DNA from: Sporosarcina aquimarina
GTDB taxonomy: Bacteria; Bacillota; Bacilli; Bacillales_A; Planococcaceae
Direction of reading: 5' to 3'
NCBI RefSeq assembly: GCF_023715615.1
Contig: NZ_JAMBOM010000004.1
Location: 157,352-221,351, forward strand
Length of the DNA: 64,000 nucleotides
Shown: one piece after another, positions 8,119 through 16,299 of the stretch
Layout: every line of letters begins with the position of its first letter
How positions within the stretch are numbered: the first letter of the stretch is position 1
Notes under the pieces: model-generated
Told to the model about the DNA's origin: nothing
Databases searched by the model: none
What the model saw: only the letters and a program-made list of their open reading frames with translations
Position numbers and translations under genes: made by a program

Positions 8119-8180
8119 TACCCAACAATTAAAGGACATTCCAAGCAACTGTCGAACATAGGCGATAGGGAGGTGGAAAA

Positions 8181-8702
8181 ATGATTGAATTGAGAAAAAT
8201 AACCGATGATAACATAGATGAAGTAGTAGAACTTGAGGTTAGAGAAAATCAGAAAGATTTTATACTAACTACTAACCTCAGAAGCATTGCAGACGCTTAT
8301 GTATTGAACGCAAACGGGGAACCAGCCATCCCCCTCGTCATTTATGCGAATGAAGTTGTGGTGGGTTTTTTGATGTATACGTATGATACATTGGATCATG
8401 AATCATTTGAAAATGAAGTTTTTTACAGAAAGAAAGGCTATTTTATTTGGCATATTATGATTGACAAGCATTATCAGGGGAAAGGGTATGGCAAGCTTGC
8501 CTTTGAAAAAATGTTGCTGAAAATTGAAGCGATGCCTTATGGCGAAGCAGAATATGTAGCACTCTTTTATCACACAAGTAACCTCGCAGCTAAAACATTA
8601 TACGCTTCATTTGGATTTTTTGAAACAGGCATCGTTCAGGATAATTCAATGCTGGCGATTAAAAATCTAAATAAGAAAATAACAGAAGCCATAGTAGAAT
8701 AG
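8181..8702 (+). CDS. GNAT N-acetyltransferase (BltD/PaiA-like)
   Basis: A 173-residue protein beginning MIELRKITDDNIDEV, behind ATAGGGAGGTGG. The acetyl-CoA binding loop is seen as QGKGYGKLAFEKML near residue 97, preceded by the strand IWHIMID. The C-terminal 'N.AA..LY.SFGF' appears as NLAAKTLYASFGFFETG. Such enzymes acetylate amines such as spermidine, but the substrate cannot be told from sequence. It is followed by family A copy 9. Confidence 0.85.
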   Translation: MIELRKITDDNIDEVVELEVRENQKDFILTTNLRSIADAYVLNANGEPAIPLVIYANEVVVGFLMYTYDTLDHESFENEVFYRKKGYFIWHIMIDKHYQGKGYGKLAFEKMLLKIEAMPYGEAEYVALFYHTSNLAAKTLYASFGFFETGIVQDNSMLAIKNLNKKITEAIVE

Positions 8703-8759
8703 GATCTCTCGGAAACAAATCTAAGCTTTCTACCTATAACAGGGCTATAAGTCTGCCAT

Positions 8760-8955
8760 TAAGCAATTGGGTGCGTTTGTTGCATAAGCGTAATCAAAGT
8801 CAACAGTGATCTGTTGGCTTTTTCTGACGCATTCGGACCATAACATGTCGTAACAACACCTTAAATTAGGTGTTTTTTTAATTACTCTAAATTGGGTGAT
8901 TATGGTACGATGAGGTAAATAAATTTTGTTACGAAATAGTGGCCAAATTATTTAG
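8760..8955 (+). repeat. Family A spacer, copy 9
   Basis: The 5' motif is CAATTGGGTGCGTTTGTTGC. Terminator 1 (AGTCAACAG / CTGTTGGCTTTTT) is nearly identical to that in copy 3. The core is TGACGCATTCGGACCATAAC. Terminator 2 is AACACCTTAAATTAGGTGTT plus T's. An extended -10, TGGTACGAT, lies at 8903-8911. The closing motif has decayed to GAAATAGTGGCCAAATT. Confidence 0.88.
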
Positions 8956-9001
8956 GGAACTTGTATAATAAATTCTTTTTTTTCAGATAGAGGTTAAAAA
9001 A

Positions 9002-9853
9002 GTGGACAATGAAACAGCCAGAAAAATTAGAGAAAACTTAACAGCTGATTGTACAAAGTGTTTTGGACTTTGTTGCACAGCGCTTAATATTGTAGCATCA
9101 AGTGATTTTCCGATTAACAAACCTGCTGGTACTCCTTGTATGAATTTGCAGTCAGATTACAGTTGCCATATTCATAGTCAGTTAAGGAATCAAGGATTTA
9201 AAGGCTGTACAGTATTTGATTGTCTGGGTGCAGGCCAAGTAGTTTCTCAAGTTACTTTTAACGGTTTGAGTTGGCGAGAAAACCCCGACATTGGTAAAAA
9301 AATGTTTCAAGTGTTTCCTATCATGGAGCAAATTCATGAAATGATTACGTACGTGGCAGAAGCTCTGTCTTATGCTATACCAGATGATCTAGCTGGTAAG
9401 TTAAGAAAACAGTTAAATGAATTGCAGGATTTAACGAAGTTGGACGCAGATAATTTATTGGCACTTGATCTAGTGAAGTACCGATTTTCATTAAACGACC
9501 TGCTTACTTCGACGAGTGATTTTGTTAGGAGAAATACAATCGTTAAAATGCCTGTTGTTCAAGAATTAGAAGAGTTTGATCATGCAAGAGCTAATTGGAT
9601 GGGCAAAAAATTAAAGGGAAAAGATTTAAGAGCAACTGACTTTAGGGGTGCCTATTTGATTGCTGAGGATATGAGAAATACGGATTTAAGGGTAGTCAAT
9701 TTTATTGGAACGGATTTGCGAGATGTTAATTTCAGCGGCGCTGATCTATCCACCAGTATGTTTTTGACCCAAATGCAAATTAATTCGGCAAAGGGAAATG
9801 TAAAGACGAAATTACCCTATTATATTCATCGACCTTCCCATTGGAATAACTAA
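9002..9853 (+). CDS. Pentapeptide-repeat protein with N-terminal Cys cluster
   Basis: A 283-residue protein starting at GTG 9002. The N-terminal 75 residues hold a Cys-rich cluster: CTKCFGLCCTAL near residue 17, then single Cys in TPCMNL, YSCHIH, KGCTVFDC. This layout suggests a metal site. A helical middle follows (about residues 95-185). A short right-handed pentapeptide-repeat stretch then appears (about residues 203-255): LKGKDLRATDFRGAYL, DMRNTDLRVVNFIGTDLRDV, NFSGADLS. Repeats of this type can mimic DNA, as in Qnr proteins, but the run here is too short to infer gyrase protection. Expected to be cytosolic. It is a single-gene unit after spacer 9. Confidence 0.75.
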   Translation: MDNETARKIRENLTADCTKCFGLCCTALNIVASSDFPINKPAGTPCMNLQSDYSCHIHSQLRNQGFKGCTVFDCLGAGQVVSQVTFNGLSWRENPDIGKKMFQVFPIMEQIHEMITYVAEALSYAIPDDLAGKLRKQLNELQDLTKLDADNLLALDLVKYRFSLNDLLTSTSDFVRRNTIVKMPVVQELEEFDHARANWMGKKLKGKDLRATDFRGAYLIAEDMRNTDLRVVNFIGTDLRDVNFSGADLSTSMFLTQMQINSAKGNVKTKLPYYIHRPSHWNN

Positions 9854-9867
9854 CTTTTTGTCTTATT

Positions 9868-9970
9868 CAAGAACAGATCGCGCTATTTGAACAACAAGAT
9901 ATCATGTACAGCTTGTCTTTTTATGACGCAACCGGACCATAATATGTCGTGACAGTGTAATTGAATAAGG
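9868..9970 (+). repeat. Family A spacer, copy 10 (3' half lost)
   Basis: Contains GATCGCGCTATTTGAACAAC, then a hairpin region ending in GCTTGTCTTTTT. The core is TGACGCAACCGGACCATAAT. The sequence diverges after ATGTCGTGACAGTG. Terminator 2, promoter and closing motif are absent. Confidence 0.75.
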
Positions 9971-10033
9971 ACCATAACTTTGCTGCTATTATTAAGAACA
10001 TACATTCTTATGCGAAGAGCTAGGAGGCTTATT

Positions 10034-10567
10034 ATGAAAAAACAACGAAAAATAGTATTGTTTATTGCTCAAAGCTTGGATGGTTATATCGCTACAAAAG
10101 ATGACTCTCTTGATTGGTTATTTAATGTTGAGGGGGAAGGTGATAATGGCTATTCGGAGTTTTTAGAAACGGTAGATACAATTTTAATTGGTAAAAGGAC
10201 TTATGATTGGGTTATGGAACAAGAAAAGGGGCAATTCCCCTATCAAAATAAAGATTGTTACGTTTTTTCTAGATCATCATTTGATGATACAAACGAAGTT
10301 AAATTTATAAACGGAGACATTGTTGAATTTACTGGTAACTTAAAAAATCAAGAAGGGAAAAATATATGGATAGTTGGAGGTGGAGACATACTAAATACGT
10401 TTTTAAAAGAAAAGTTGGTCGATGAACTTATTTTGACAGTTGCACCAACTATAATCGGGGAAGGAATTCCTTTGTTTAAAGAAGGCAACTATCAACTAGA
10501 TCTTTCTCTTGTGGGTACTAGAACTTTTAATCAATTTGTAGAATTACATTATATAGTAAATAAATGA
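10034..10567 (+). CDS. Dihydrofolate reductase/RibD C-terminal family protein
   Basis: A 177-residue protein from ATG 10034; TAGGAGGC lies 7 bases upstream and makes this start better than the upstream in-frame ones. It has the 'SLDGYIA' motif near residue 16, LIGKRTYDW near residue 55, and the GGGDI turn (WIVGGGDILNTFL) near residue 120. It ends with the PTIIGEGIPLF segment typical of RibD_C/YwjB-like reductases. The fold binds NADPH. Members of this branch are often unassigned. A single-gene unit. Confidence 0.82.
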   Translation: MKKQRKIVLFIAQSLDGYIATKDDSLDWLFNVEGEGDNGYSEFLETVDTILIGKRTYDWVMEQEKGQFPYQNKDCYVFSRSSFDDTNEVKFINGDIVEFTGNLKNQEGKNIWIVGGGDILNTFLKEKLVDELILTVAPTIIGEGIPLFKEGNYQLDLSLVGTRTFNQFVELHYIVNK

Positions 10568-10574
10568 CCATTAA

Positions 10575-10665
10575 CTTGAGCAATTCAATGGCGCATTAAT
10601 CTAACAACATGAGTTTGTGTTTTCGTACTTTTATACGACGCATTTGGATTATAATGCGCAATTAA
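10575..10665 (+). repeat. Family A spacer, copy 11 (degenerate)
   Basis: Recognisable from CAATTCAATGGCGCATTAAT and the core ACGACGCATTTGGATTATAA. The promoter and terminator 2 are not visible. The degree of decay suggests an old copy. Confidence 0.5.
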
Positions 10666-10735
10666 ACTTACACTCTAAAAGGATTTTAGTCTTTTATGTG
10701 GAAAGAGACTTAGAATAAATTCTGGGGGGATTCCT

Positions 10736-11134
10736 TTGATATACGAGATGACTATTCAGGTTCGAGTTGCTAATCTGAATAAAGCGCAGAAATGGTATGA
10801 AACCTTATTGAATAAGAATCCAGATTCAGTACCTCATGAAGGATTTGCAGAATGGGAACTTATTAAAGGTTGCTGGCTACAAGTTGCAGAAGGCACACCT
10901 TCTGAAGGTAGTGGTCCCATTCGTTTAGGTGTGATGGATATTGAAAAGGAACGAAGTAGAATTGTTAAGGAATTAAAAATAGAGCCTTTTGAAATATTCT
11001 CTAGAGAAGAAGTACCTGTTAAATGGGGAACTTTTAGCGATCCTTGGGGGAACAGAATTGGTTTTTTCGAATACAAGGATGAGGTTGAAAAAGTGGTACA
11101 GGTAAGAAATGTCCTAGGAAAACTAGAAGTGTAA
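10736..11134 (+). CDS. VOC-superfamily (glyoxalase-like) protein
   Basis: A 132-residue protein. TTG 10736 is chosen as start because TGGGGGGAT is suitably spaced; the first ATG is at 10748. The paired beta-alpha-beta-beta-beta layout is visible: VRVANLNKAQKWYETLL at the start and TFSDPWGNRIGFFEY near residue 98. VOC proteins bind a metal and act on small molecules (glyoxalases, ring-cleaving dioxygenases, fosfomycin or bleomycin resistance). Function here is unknown. Confidence 0.8.
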   Translation: MIYEMTIQVRVANLNKAQKWYETLLNKNPDSVPHEGFAEWELIKGCWLQVAEGTPSEGSGPIRLGVMDIEKERSRIVKELKIEPFEIFSREEVPVKWGTFSDPWGNRIGFFEYKDEVEKVVQVRNVLGKLEV

Positions 11135-11222
11135 TGCACTTTTATAATTTGCATGCTGAGCATTCGGATCATGCTGTTCATATTTCTTGTTCAACTAAAG
11201 GGAAGAGTTAAAAAGACGACGT

Positions 11223-11254
11223 AAAAAGTCCGGCATAGTTGACGGACTTTTTAT
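11223..11254. terminator. Bidirectional terminator between convergent genes
   Basis: AAAAAGTCCG, loop GCATAGTTGA, CGGACTTTTT: a perfect stem with T-runs on both strands. It lies between the two convergent VOC genes. Confidence 0.9.
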
Positions 11255-11259
11255 GGTTG

Positions 11260-11628
11260 TTATAAATTATCGAATTGAAGGTATTCTAAAATATTTCCAA
11301 AGGGGTCACAGAAACTAATATATTTTCCTGGAGGACAATCCGTTGGTTCTTCTACAATAAAATTGACGTTCATTTCTTTTAAGAATTTAACTGTTTGATA
11401 AATATCATGTGTTCGTAAGCCTAATACAACTCTTGTAGTTTTATTATCTTGATTCTGGATTGTACTATCGTTTTCTTCTAAAACTATTGGTAACTCTCCG
11501 TGTGCAAGAGAAGCGATTTTAGGACCGTACTGCTTGTTTAATTCAAAACCTAAAGTATTGGTATAGAAGTCAATTGCTTGGTTTAAATTTGGTACGTAAA
11601 TACTAATAACGCAAATCTGATTCACCAT
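11260..11628 (-). CDS. VOC-superfamily protein (leftward)
   Basis: A 122-residue protein. ATG at 11628 is preferred to that at 11634 because AAGGTGG sits 7 bases before it. The N-terminal ISIYVPNLNQAIDFYTNTLG is a typical VOC opening, and the C-terminal SFCDPFGNILEYLQF carries the conserved 'D..GN..E' with a metal-ligand Glu. It is one of few leftward genes in this arm. Its direction against the array makes a simple unit-by-unit insertion less clear at this place. Confidence 0.8.
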   Translation of the reverse strand: MVNQICVISIYVPNLNQAIDFYTNTLGFELNKQYGPKIASLAHGELPIVLEENDSTIQNQDNKTTRVVLGLRTHDIYQTVKFLKEMNVNFIVEEPTDCPPGKYISFCDPFGNILEYLQFDNL

Positions 11629-11699
11629 TTTCATTCCACCTTTCTATTTATTATTTTAATTATTCGATAACTACCAATGAGAATCCTTTTTTTGAACAA

Positions 11700-11885
11700 A
11701 AAATAACTGGCCTCTTGAAATAACGAGTCTACTTTAACAAGTTAGAGTAACAATTAGTTTGCTTTTATGTCTCATTAGGACCATTTCATGTTATAAAACG
11801 CTTTAATATTAGGTGTTTTGTTATCACTAAGAATTTTGAAATTATTGTATTGGTGAAGAACGCCATTGTTTTACAATTGTAATGG
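11700..11885 (+). repeat. Family A spacer, copy 12 (degenerate)
   Basis: Shows AATAACGAGTCTACTTTAAC, then the core TCTCATTAGGACCATTTCAT, then a remnant of terminator 2 (ATATTAGGTGTTTTG). The last recognisable parts are ATTTTGAAATTATTGTATTG (promoter region) and TTTTACAATTGTAATGG (closing motif). The order of parts matches the intact copies, so this is a decayed copy. Confidence 0.55.
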
Positions 11886-11939
11886 TTATAAAAAATAAGT
11901 TTAAATTCAATGAGATTAGTAAGGAAAGGAGTTTGTCAA

Positions 11940-12248
11940 ATGAGCTCATTCACGGGAATTATGAGTGCTATACTACCACTGATAATAATAGGAGCAATTG
12001 GTGTATTTGTAATTAATAGGATTGACTATATGCATAAACACGGTAACCAGGATGAGAAAAATTCAAAATTCACCCGAGATTTATTAGATAGTTTAATGCC
12101 GTTGGGATTGCTTTTTGGTTGTGCAATTGGGATAACTTTTAGCATGTTTTTCTCTACCTCTTTACTAGTTGCGATTAGTGTAGGAGCCGGAATAGGCTTT
12201 TTAATCGGATATATTGTATATAATTTTTACAGTAAGAAAGCTACGTGA
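11940..12248 (+). CDS. Small membrane protein (102 aa)
   Basis: Starts at ATG 11940 behind AAGGAAAGGAG. An N-terminal helix (about residues 6-26) is followed by a hydrophilic stretch (HKHGNQDEKNSKFTRDLLD) and two glycine-rich helices (about residues 50-70 and 75-94). No family recognised. It is the last unit before the spacing becomes irregular. Confidence 0.6.
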   Translation: MSSFTGIMSAILPLIIIGAIGVFVINRIDYMHKHGNQDEKNSKFTRDLLDSLMPLGLLFGCAIGITFSMFFSTSLLVAISVGAGIGFLIGYIVYNFYSKKAT

Positions 12249-12588
12249 TATTGATAAATGGAAATTCTTTATCAATCCTGGGCTAGTAGTATTGGGAATT
12301 ACCGAGTTATCTTTACATACAAGTGATTAGACTGGTTTAAATTTTTATAATTTTTAGTAGTACTCTTAATTGCTTAATTTGTATTGATCACAAAATGTAA
12401 AACAGCGAATTAAATTAGAAATAGCCAATATTATTTAAATATAATTTATATTCATACAAAATGATATGCCTGGAAGTAAGCGAATCATCCAATATTAATG
12501 AAATAGACTTCGATAATTAAACACATTTGCATGGGAAATTCAGAACATTAGAGAAGTGAATTTTTAACAACCATGTAGGGGGACAGAG
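12249..12588. other. Intergenic, AT-rich, nothing recognised
   Basis: About 340 AT-rich bases with no open frame, clear terminator or spacer copy that I can recognise. It probably holds the promoter for the peptidase gene at 12589. Confidence 0.4.
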
Positions 12589-13287
12589 ATGAGGCAATTA
12601 ATTGCTCTTGGTGGTGGTGGGTTTTCTATGGAACCCGATAATCCGTTGTTAGATTTGTATATTTTAAAACAAGCTCAACAACCTAGTCCTAAAATTTGCT
12701 TTATCCCAACTGCAAGTGGGGATTCTGATAATTATATATCGAGATTTTATCACTTTTTCAACCAACAAGAGTGTATACCCTCACATTTGTCTTTGTTTGA
12801 ACCCCCGACCAGGGATTTGGAGAGTTTTATACTAAACAAAGATATTGTATATGTTGGTGGAGGAAACACTAAAAACCTGCTAGCTTTGTGGAAAGAATGG
12901 GAGTTAGACTGCATTTTAAAGAAAGCGTGGAATCAAGGCATTATTTTAGCTGGTTTAAGCGCAGGGGCAAATTGTTGGTTTGAAGAAGGTGTTACTGATT
13001 CATATGGGGAGGGACTTGAAGCAATCAATTGCCTGGGTTTTTTAAAGGGGAGTCATTGTCCACATTACGATGGGGAAGTAGAAAGAAAATCTGCATATCA
13101 CAGACTGATGAATTCAAGAAAAATCCAATCAGGGATTGCGGCAGACGATGGAGTTGCAATTCATTACAAGGGACAAAGAATTAGTAAAATAGTTAGCTCA
13201 CGACCTAACGCTAAGGCATACAGTGTTTCTTTTGAAAATAAAGTTATAGAAAAAGAGCTTCAAACAGAATTTTTGGGTTCTTATTGA
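12589..13287 (+). CDS. Peptidase S51 (dipeptidase E-like)
   Basis: A 232-residue protein starting at ATG 12589 behind AGGGGGACAG. Family S51 landmarks: GGGGFS at the N-terminus, CFIPTASGD near residue 42, VGGGNTKNLL near residue 88, the nucleophile Ser in AGLSAGANCWF near residue 126, and the His in GSHCPHYDGE. Relatives cleave Asp-X dipeptides or act on cyanophycin-type peptides; this branch is common in Firmicutes as a YgaJ-like protein. It is expected to be cytosolic. It is a single gene; the next gene starts 96 bases after its stop codon. Confidence 0.82.
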   Translation: MRQLIALGGGGFSMEPDNPLLDLYILKQAQQPSPKICFIPTASGDSDNYISRFYHFFNQQECIPSHLSLFEPPTRDLESFILNKDIVYVGGGNTKNLLALWKEWELDCILKKAWNQGIILAGLSAGANCWFEEGVTDSYGEGLEAINCLGFLKGSHCPHYDGEVERKSAYHRLMNSRKIQSGIAADDGVAIHYKGQRISKIVSSRPNAKAYSVSFENKVIEKELQTEFLGSY

Positions 13288-13382
13288 ACAAATAGCAAAG
13301 TCCTATAAATTTGTATAGAATGGCTTTGCCATTTCCGAATAAAATGTGTCTGTGTGATAGAAGTAGAAGGGATAGTCATTAC

Positions 13383-13793
13383 ATGAACGAATTAATCGAC
13401 TTAATTGAGTCAAAGAAGGCTGGCGTTTCTGAACAAGATATAAATTCAACGGAAACAATATTAAAAGTAGCCCTTCCAGAACAATATAAAGAACTTTTCA
13501 AGCTAACTAACAATGCTCAGGTTGGTGAATGGACCTTATTCCCTATCAAGGACTCCAAAAATATAAAGAGGACGTGGGACGACGTTGTCAGGCAAAATAT
13601 TGTGATAAGAGATCCAAGAATGCCTACGGAGCTTTTATCCATAGGGGAAGATGGAACCGGGGATACAGTATGTTTCAAAAATGTTGATAATGTGTTTGCA
13701 AACAAGATCTATATTTGGTATCACGAAACCGGGAAATATGAAGAATCGGCTTCTTCTCTAAAGGAATTTATTATTTCGTACTTTGAGGAATAG
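13383..13793 (+). CDS. SMI1/KNR4 (SUKH) family protein
   Basis: A 136-residue protein from ATG 13383; upstream in-frame codons give an unconvincing basic extension. SUKH-type features: 'E..L...LP..YKELFKLTNNAQ' near residue 24-46, FPIKDSKNI, LSIGEDGTGDTVCFK near residue 80, and IYIWYHETGKYE before the last helix. Many SUKH proteins are immunity proteins for contact-dependent toxins, but solitary copies like this one, with no toxin gene beside them, are also common. The role is therefore open. Confidence 0.75.
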   Translation: MNELIDLIESKKAGVSEQDINSTETILKVALPEQYKELFKLTNNAQVGEWTLFPIKDSKNIKRTWDDVVRQNIVIRDPRMPTELLSIGEDGTGDTVCFKNVDNVFANKIYIWYHETGKYEESASSLKEFIISYFEE

Positions 13794-13905
13794 AAGATGA
13801 TGATTCATGCATTTTTACTTTACAAACTCTAGATGAGAGGCTACTTGTGAGTTAACAGCTTTACTGCAATCCGGTTGATTGGTGAATATTAAGGAGATGA
13901 CCTTT

Positions 13906-14328
13906 TTGAATATAGTTCAACAATGGGATCAGACAGATAGTGATTTTATTAGAAAAAAGGTAATCGAGTATAATATGGAGCAGCTTCCCGAAAACCTTAA
14001 AACCTCTAATGACAATGTCAGTTTTATTCTCAAGGACGATGAAGGAAAAATCATTGGAGGGATTACGGCAAATATTTTCTGGAACCATATGCACATCGAA
14101 TCATTATGGGTTGACAAAAGTGTTAGAGAGAAAGGTTTTGGGCGTGAACTTTTAAAAAGAATCGAATCCTATGCATTAGATAAAGGGTGCCGTTTCATTT
14201 TCTTAGATACATTCAGCTTCCAAGCCCCTGAATTCTATAAAAATAATGGTTATGAAGTCTTCGGCACTATCGAAGATCATCCAAAGGGTTTTAATCAGTA
14301 TTTTTTGTATAAAAAATTTGATATGTGA
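13906..14328 (+). CDS. GNAT N-acetyltransferase
   Basis: A 140-residue protein. TTG 13906 follows AAGGAGATG at a good distance; a GTG at 13879 is possible but less well placed. The acetyl-CoA loop is VREKGFGRELLKRIE near residue 71-85, preceded by the strand IESLWVD. The C-terminal segment FYKNNGYEVFGTIEDHP is typical. Substrate unknown. Confidence 0.8.
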   Translation: MNIVQQWDQTDSDFIRKKVIEYNMEQLPENLKTSNDNVSFILKDDEGKIIGGITANIFWNHMHIESLWVDKSVREKGFGRELLKRIESYALDKGCRFIFLDTFSFQAPEFYKNNGYEVFGTIEDHPKGFNQYFLYKKFDM

Positions 14329-14383
14329 TTGTTGCTTGAATGAGCCTGGTGGTGGAGGATAGATTGGCTTCAATCGGACAAGA

Positions 14384-14414
14384 TACATCATTGAAATCAT
14401 AAATGATGTTTTTA
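14384..14414 (+). terminator. Terminator within a family B-like spacer
   Basis: ACATCATT pairs with AATGATGTTTTT. It lies in a spacer that begins CTTCAATCGGACAAG at 14369 and has TATAGATCGCAATATTCATG further on. These are diverged forms of the 'ATCGGGC' and 'TATCGCAAT' family B motifs. Confidence 0.6.
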
Positions 14415-14646
14415 ATTCAGCGGTATAGATCGCAATATTCATGGGAATGTGTCATTCGATTCGTTTCAAAGAGGTATTCATATGTGAAATGGAGAATAGA
14501 AGACAAAGGTCAGACTATAAGATGGGTAATAACAGGGATTCATTAATCATTTAGAGAACGACAATATTTATCTAAACCTAACATGTAAATAAAAAAATTG
14601 TTTTGAAGTGTTTTGTTTGAGCATCGACTTTAAGGAGGAGTTGCAT

Positions 14647-15630
14647 GTGAAAAAATCTAGTATTATTTTCTATGAAAGAAAATTTCCAAGTGCCAACATG
14701 GTTATGATAAAAGATCAGTTTCCAACGCTTATTGATAGTGGCTTTGGAAGTGATGTGAAGGAAACGGAACAATTGATTAAAAAAAATAGTGTTTCTCCTG
14801 AAGACTTACATTTAGTTGTAAACACGCACTATCACAGTGACCATGTAGGAGGGAATTTTCATTTTCAAAAGAATTATGGTGTACAAGTTGCTGCTCATAA
14901 ATGGGAAGCAGACCTAATTAATACTTGTGACACTGAAGCATGCGGGGCAGAATGGTTAGATCAGCCTGTTGAACCTTATCGGGTAGATATTAAGCTCTCA
15001 AACAACGATGAAATTAATACAGGAAGCAGAATCTTGAAAGTTATACATACTCCAGGACATACGTTAGGACATATTTCTTTATATGAACCTGAAGAGGAAG
15101 TATTGATATGCGGAGATCTATTTCACAAAAATGATCTTGGATGGATAAATATCTTTCGTGAAGGTGTTTCTTCTATTCAACGTTCACTAGAAAGTCTGGA
15201 TCGGTTGTCCCAACTTAGAATCCAACTTGCCTATTCTGGTCACGGACCCCTTATCGATAATCCAGTTGAAGTCATTGATGCAGCAAGAAAACGGTTTGAG
15301 AAGTGGATAAGTGCGCCTGAAAAAGTTTCATGGCATGCTTGTAAAAGAATTTTTTCATTCACGTTAATCATCAAAAACGGATTGGAAAAAGAAGAAATAG
15401 ATAACTATCTACTGGAGTGTGGTTGGTTTCAAGATTTTGCACGTTACTCTTTCCAGCTTCGTCCAGAAGAGTTTATTCAACCTCTTATCGATGAAATGAT
15501 TCGTTCAGGTGCTGCTAGCTGGCACAAAAATTACTTAACCGCTTCAGCGCCATACCAAGCACCACATGATCAATGGTTGAATAAGAATATAAAGCCGAAA
15601 GATTGGAGAGCTCAATCCTATCTCTCATAA
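14647..15630 (+). CDS. Metallo-beta-lactamase-fold hydrolase
   Basis: A 327-residue protein. GTG 14647 is chosen because TAAGGAGGAG lies just upstream. Metal ligands are clear: HYHSDHVGG near residue 61, HTPGHTLGH near residue 139, CGDLFHKND near residue 156 and SGHGPLID near residue 198. A C-terminal helical domain of about 110 residues follows, resembling the winged-helix tail of YobT/YflN-like MBL hydrolases. The family hydrolyses esters, lactones or thioesters. Cytosolic and single-gene; substrate unknown. Confidence 0.82.
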   Translation: MKKSSIIFYERKFPSANMVMIKDQFPTLIDSGFGSDVKETEQLIKKNSVSPEDLHLVVNTHYHSDHVGGNFHFQKNYGVQVAAHKWEADLINTCDTEACGAEWLDQPVEPYRVDIKLSNNDEINTGSRILKVIHTPGHTLGHISLYEPEEEVLICGDLFHKNDLGWINIFREGVSSIQRSLESLDRLSQLRIQLAYSGHGPLIDNPVEVIDAARKRFEKWISAPEKVSWHACKRIFSFTLIIKNGLEKEEIDNYLLECGWFQDFARYSFQLRPEEFIQPLIDEMIRSGAASWHKNYLTASAPYQAPHDQWLNKNIKPKDWRAQSYLS

Positions 15631-16195
15631 AAATTTGTTCAAAGTTAAATTATATGCTTTAAATTATCGTCAGAAAAAGTGTTGCTATTAACCAGGATTC
15701 ACCTGCTAGCCTATGTTAAAGCACTATTATAAATCTAATGTACTTTTCGTTTTAATACTCCATTTTATATAGGTGAATTCAAAAAGAAACAACTTTTAGT
15801 TTTAAGGATTTGGAATGCGTTCCTGCGGTATAGCCGTCTATCTGATTTTTTCAGTTAGACGGCTATCTTTTACATGTCCTTAATAGTTTTGCTTAAAGTG
15901 TTATTTTGCACAAGCAATCTTTGTTCCTAGCTCTTATTTGTAGATGATCTAGAATGGAAAATAGCTATTCATAGGAGTAGAGCTACTAGTATTGCGACTG
16001 CTCATTTTGATGAAAAAAAGTTCAGCATCTCTACAATTCTGCTGGAAATATTGGCCTCTATAGAATGTTGCTTAGAACGTGGATATGTACGATTACAGCA
16101 ACTAGTATGAAGTTTAGATGTATGTGCTGTTTTTTCCCCAAGAAGGGCTTATATATTTTGAAAATTGAATCAAAAAGGCTATTTTAAAGACTATA
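15631..16195. other. Intergenic region with one strong terminator
   Basis: The only clear element is an intrinsic terminator at 15831-15875: ATAGCCGTCTA, loop, TAGACGGCTATCTTTT. The rest is AT-rich without a credible open frame. It precedes a fragment of a VOC gene, so this stretch is probably decayed coding DNA. Confidence 0.5.
15831..15875 (+). terminator. Intrinsic terminator
   Basis: An 11-bp near-perfect stem (ATAGCCGTCTA / TAGACGGCTAT) with T-rich loop and a following TCTTTT. It lies about 200 bases after the MBL-fold gene. Confidence 0.75.
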
Positions 16196-16252
16196 GATAT
16201 TAATAGCATGAAAACTTTCTATGCTGAGATTCTAGGAATGCCATTAGCATAA
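16196..16252 (+). pseudogene. VOC-family gene fragment
   Basis: Translates as DINSMKTFYAEILGMPLA and then stop. This matches the opening of VOC proteins ('DI..M..FY.E.LG.P'). No start or further VOC coding sequence is present, so this is a short relic. Confidence 0.5.
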
Positions 16253-16299
16253 TAGATTAAAAAGTCCGAGATATACAAAACTAAGGGAGATGAGTCAAC

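Noticed and set aside
2129..12000. Dispersed direct repeats as a CRISPR array
   Set aside because: Repeats are 100-200 bp with whole genes between them, vary in sequence and are not regularly spaced. No cas genes are present.
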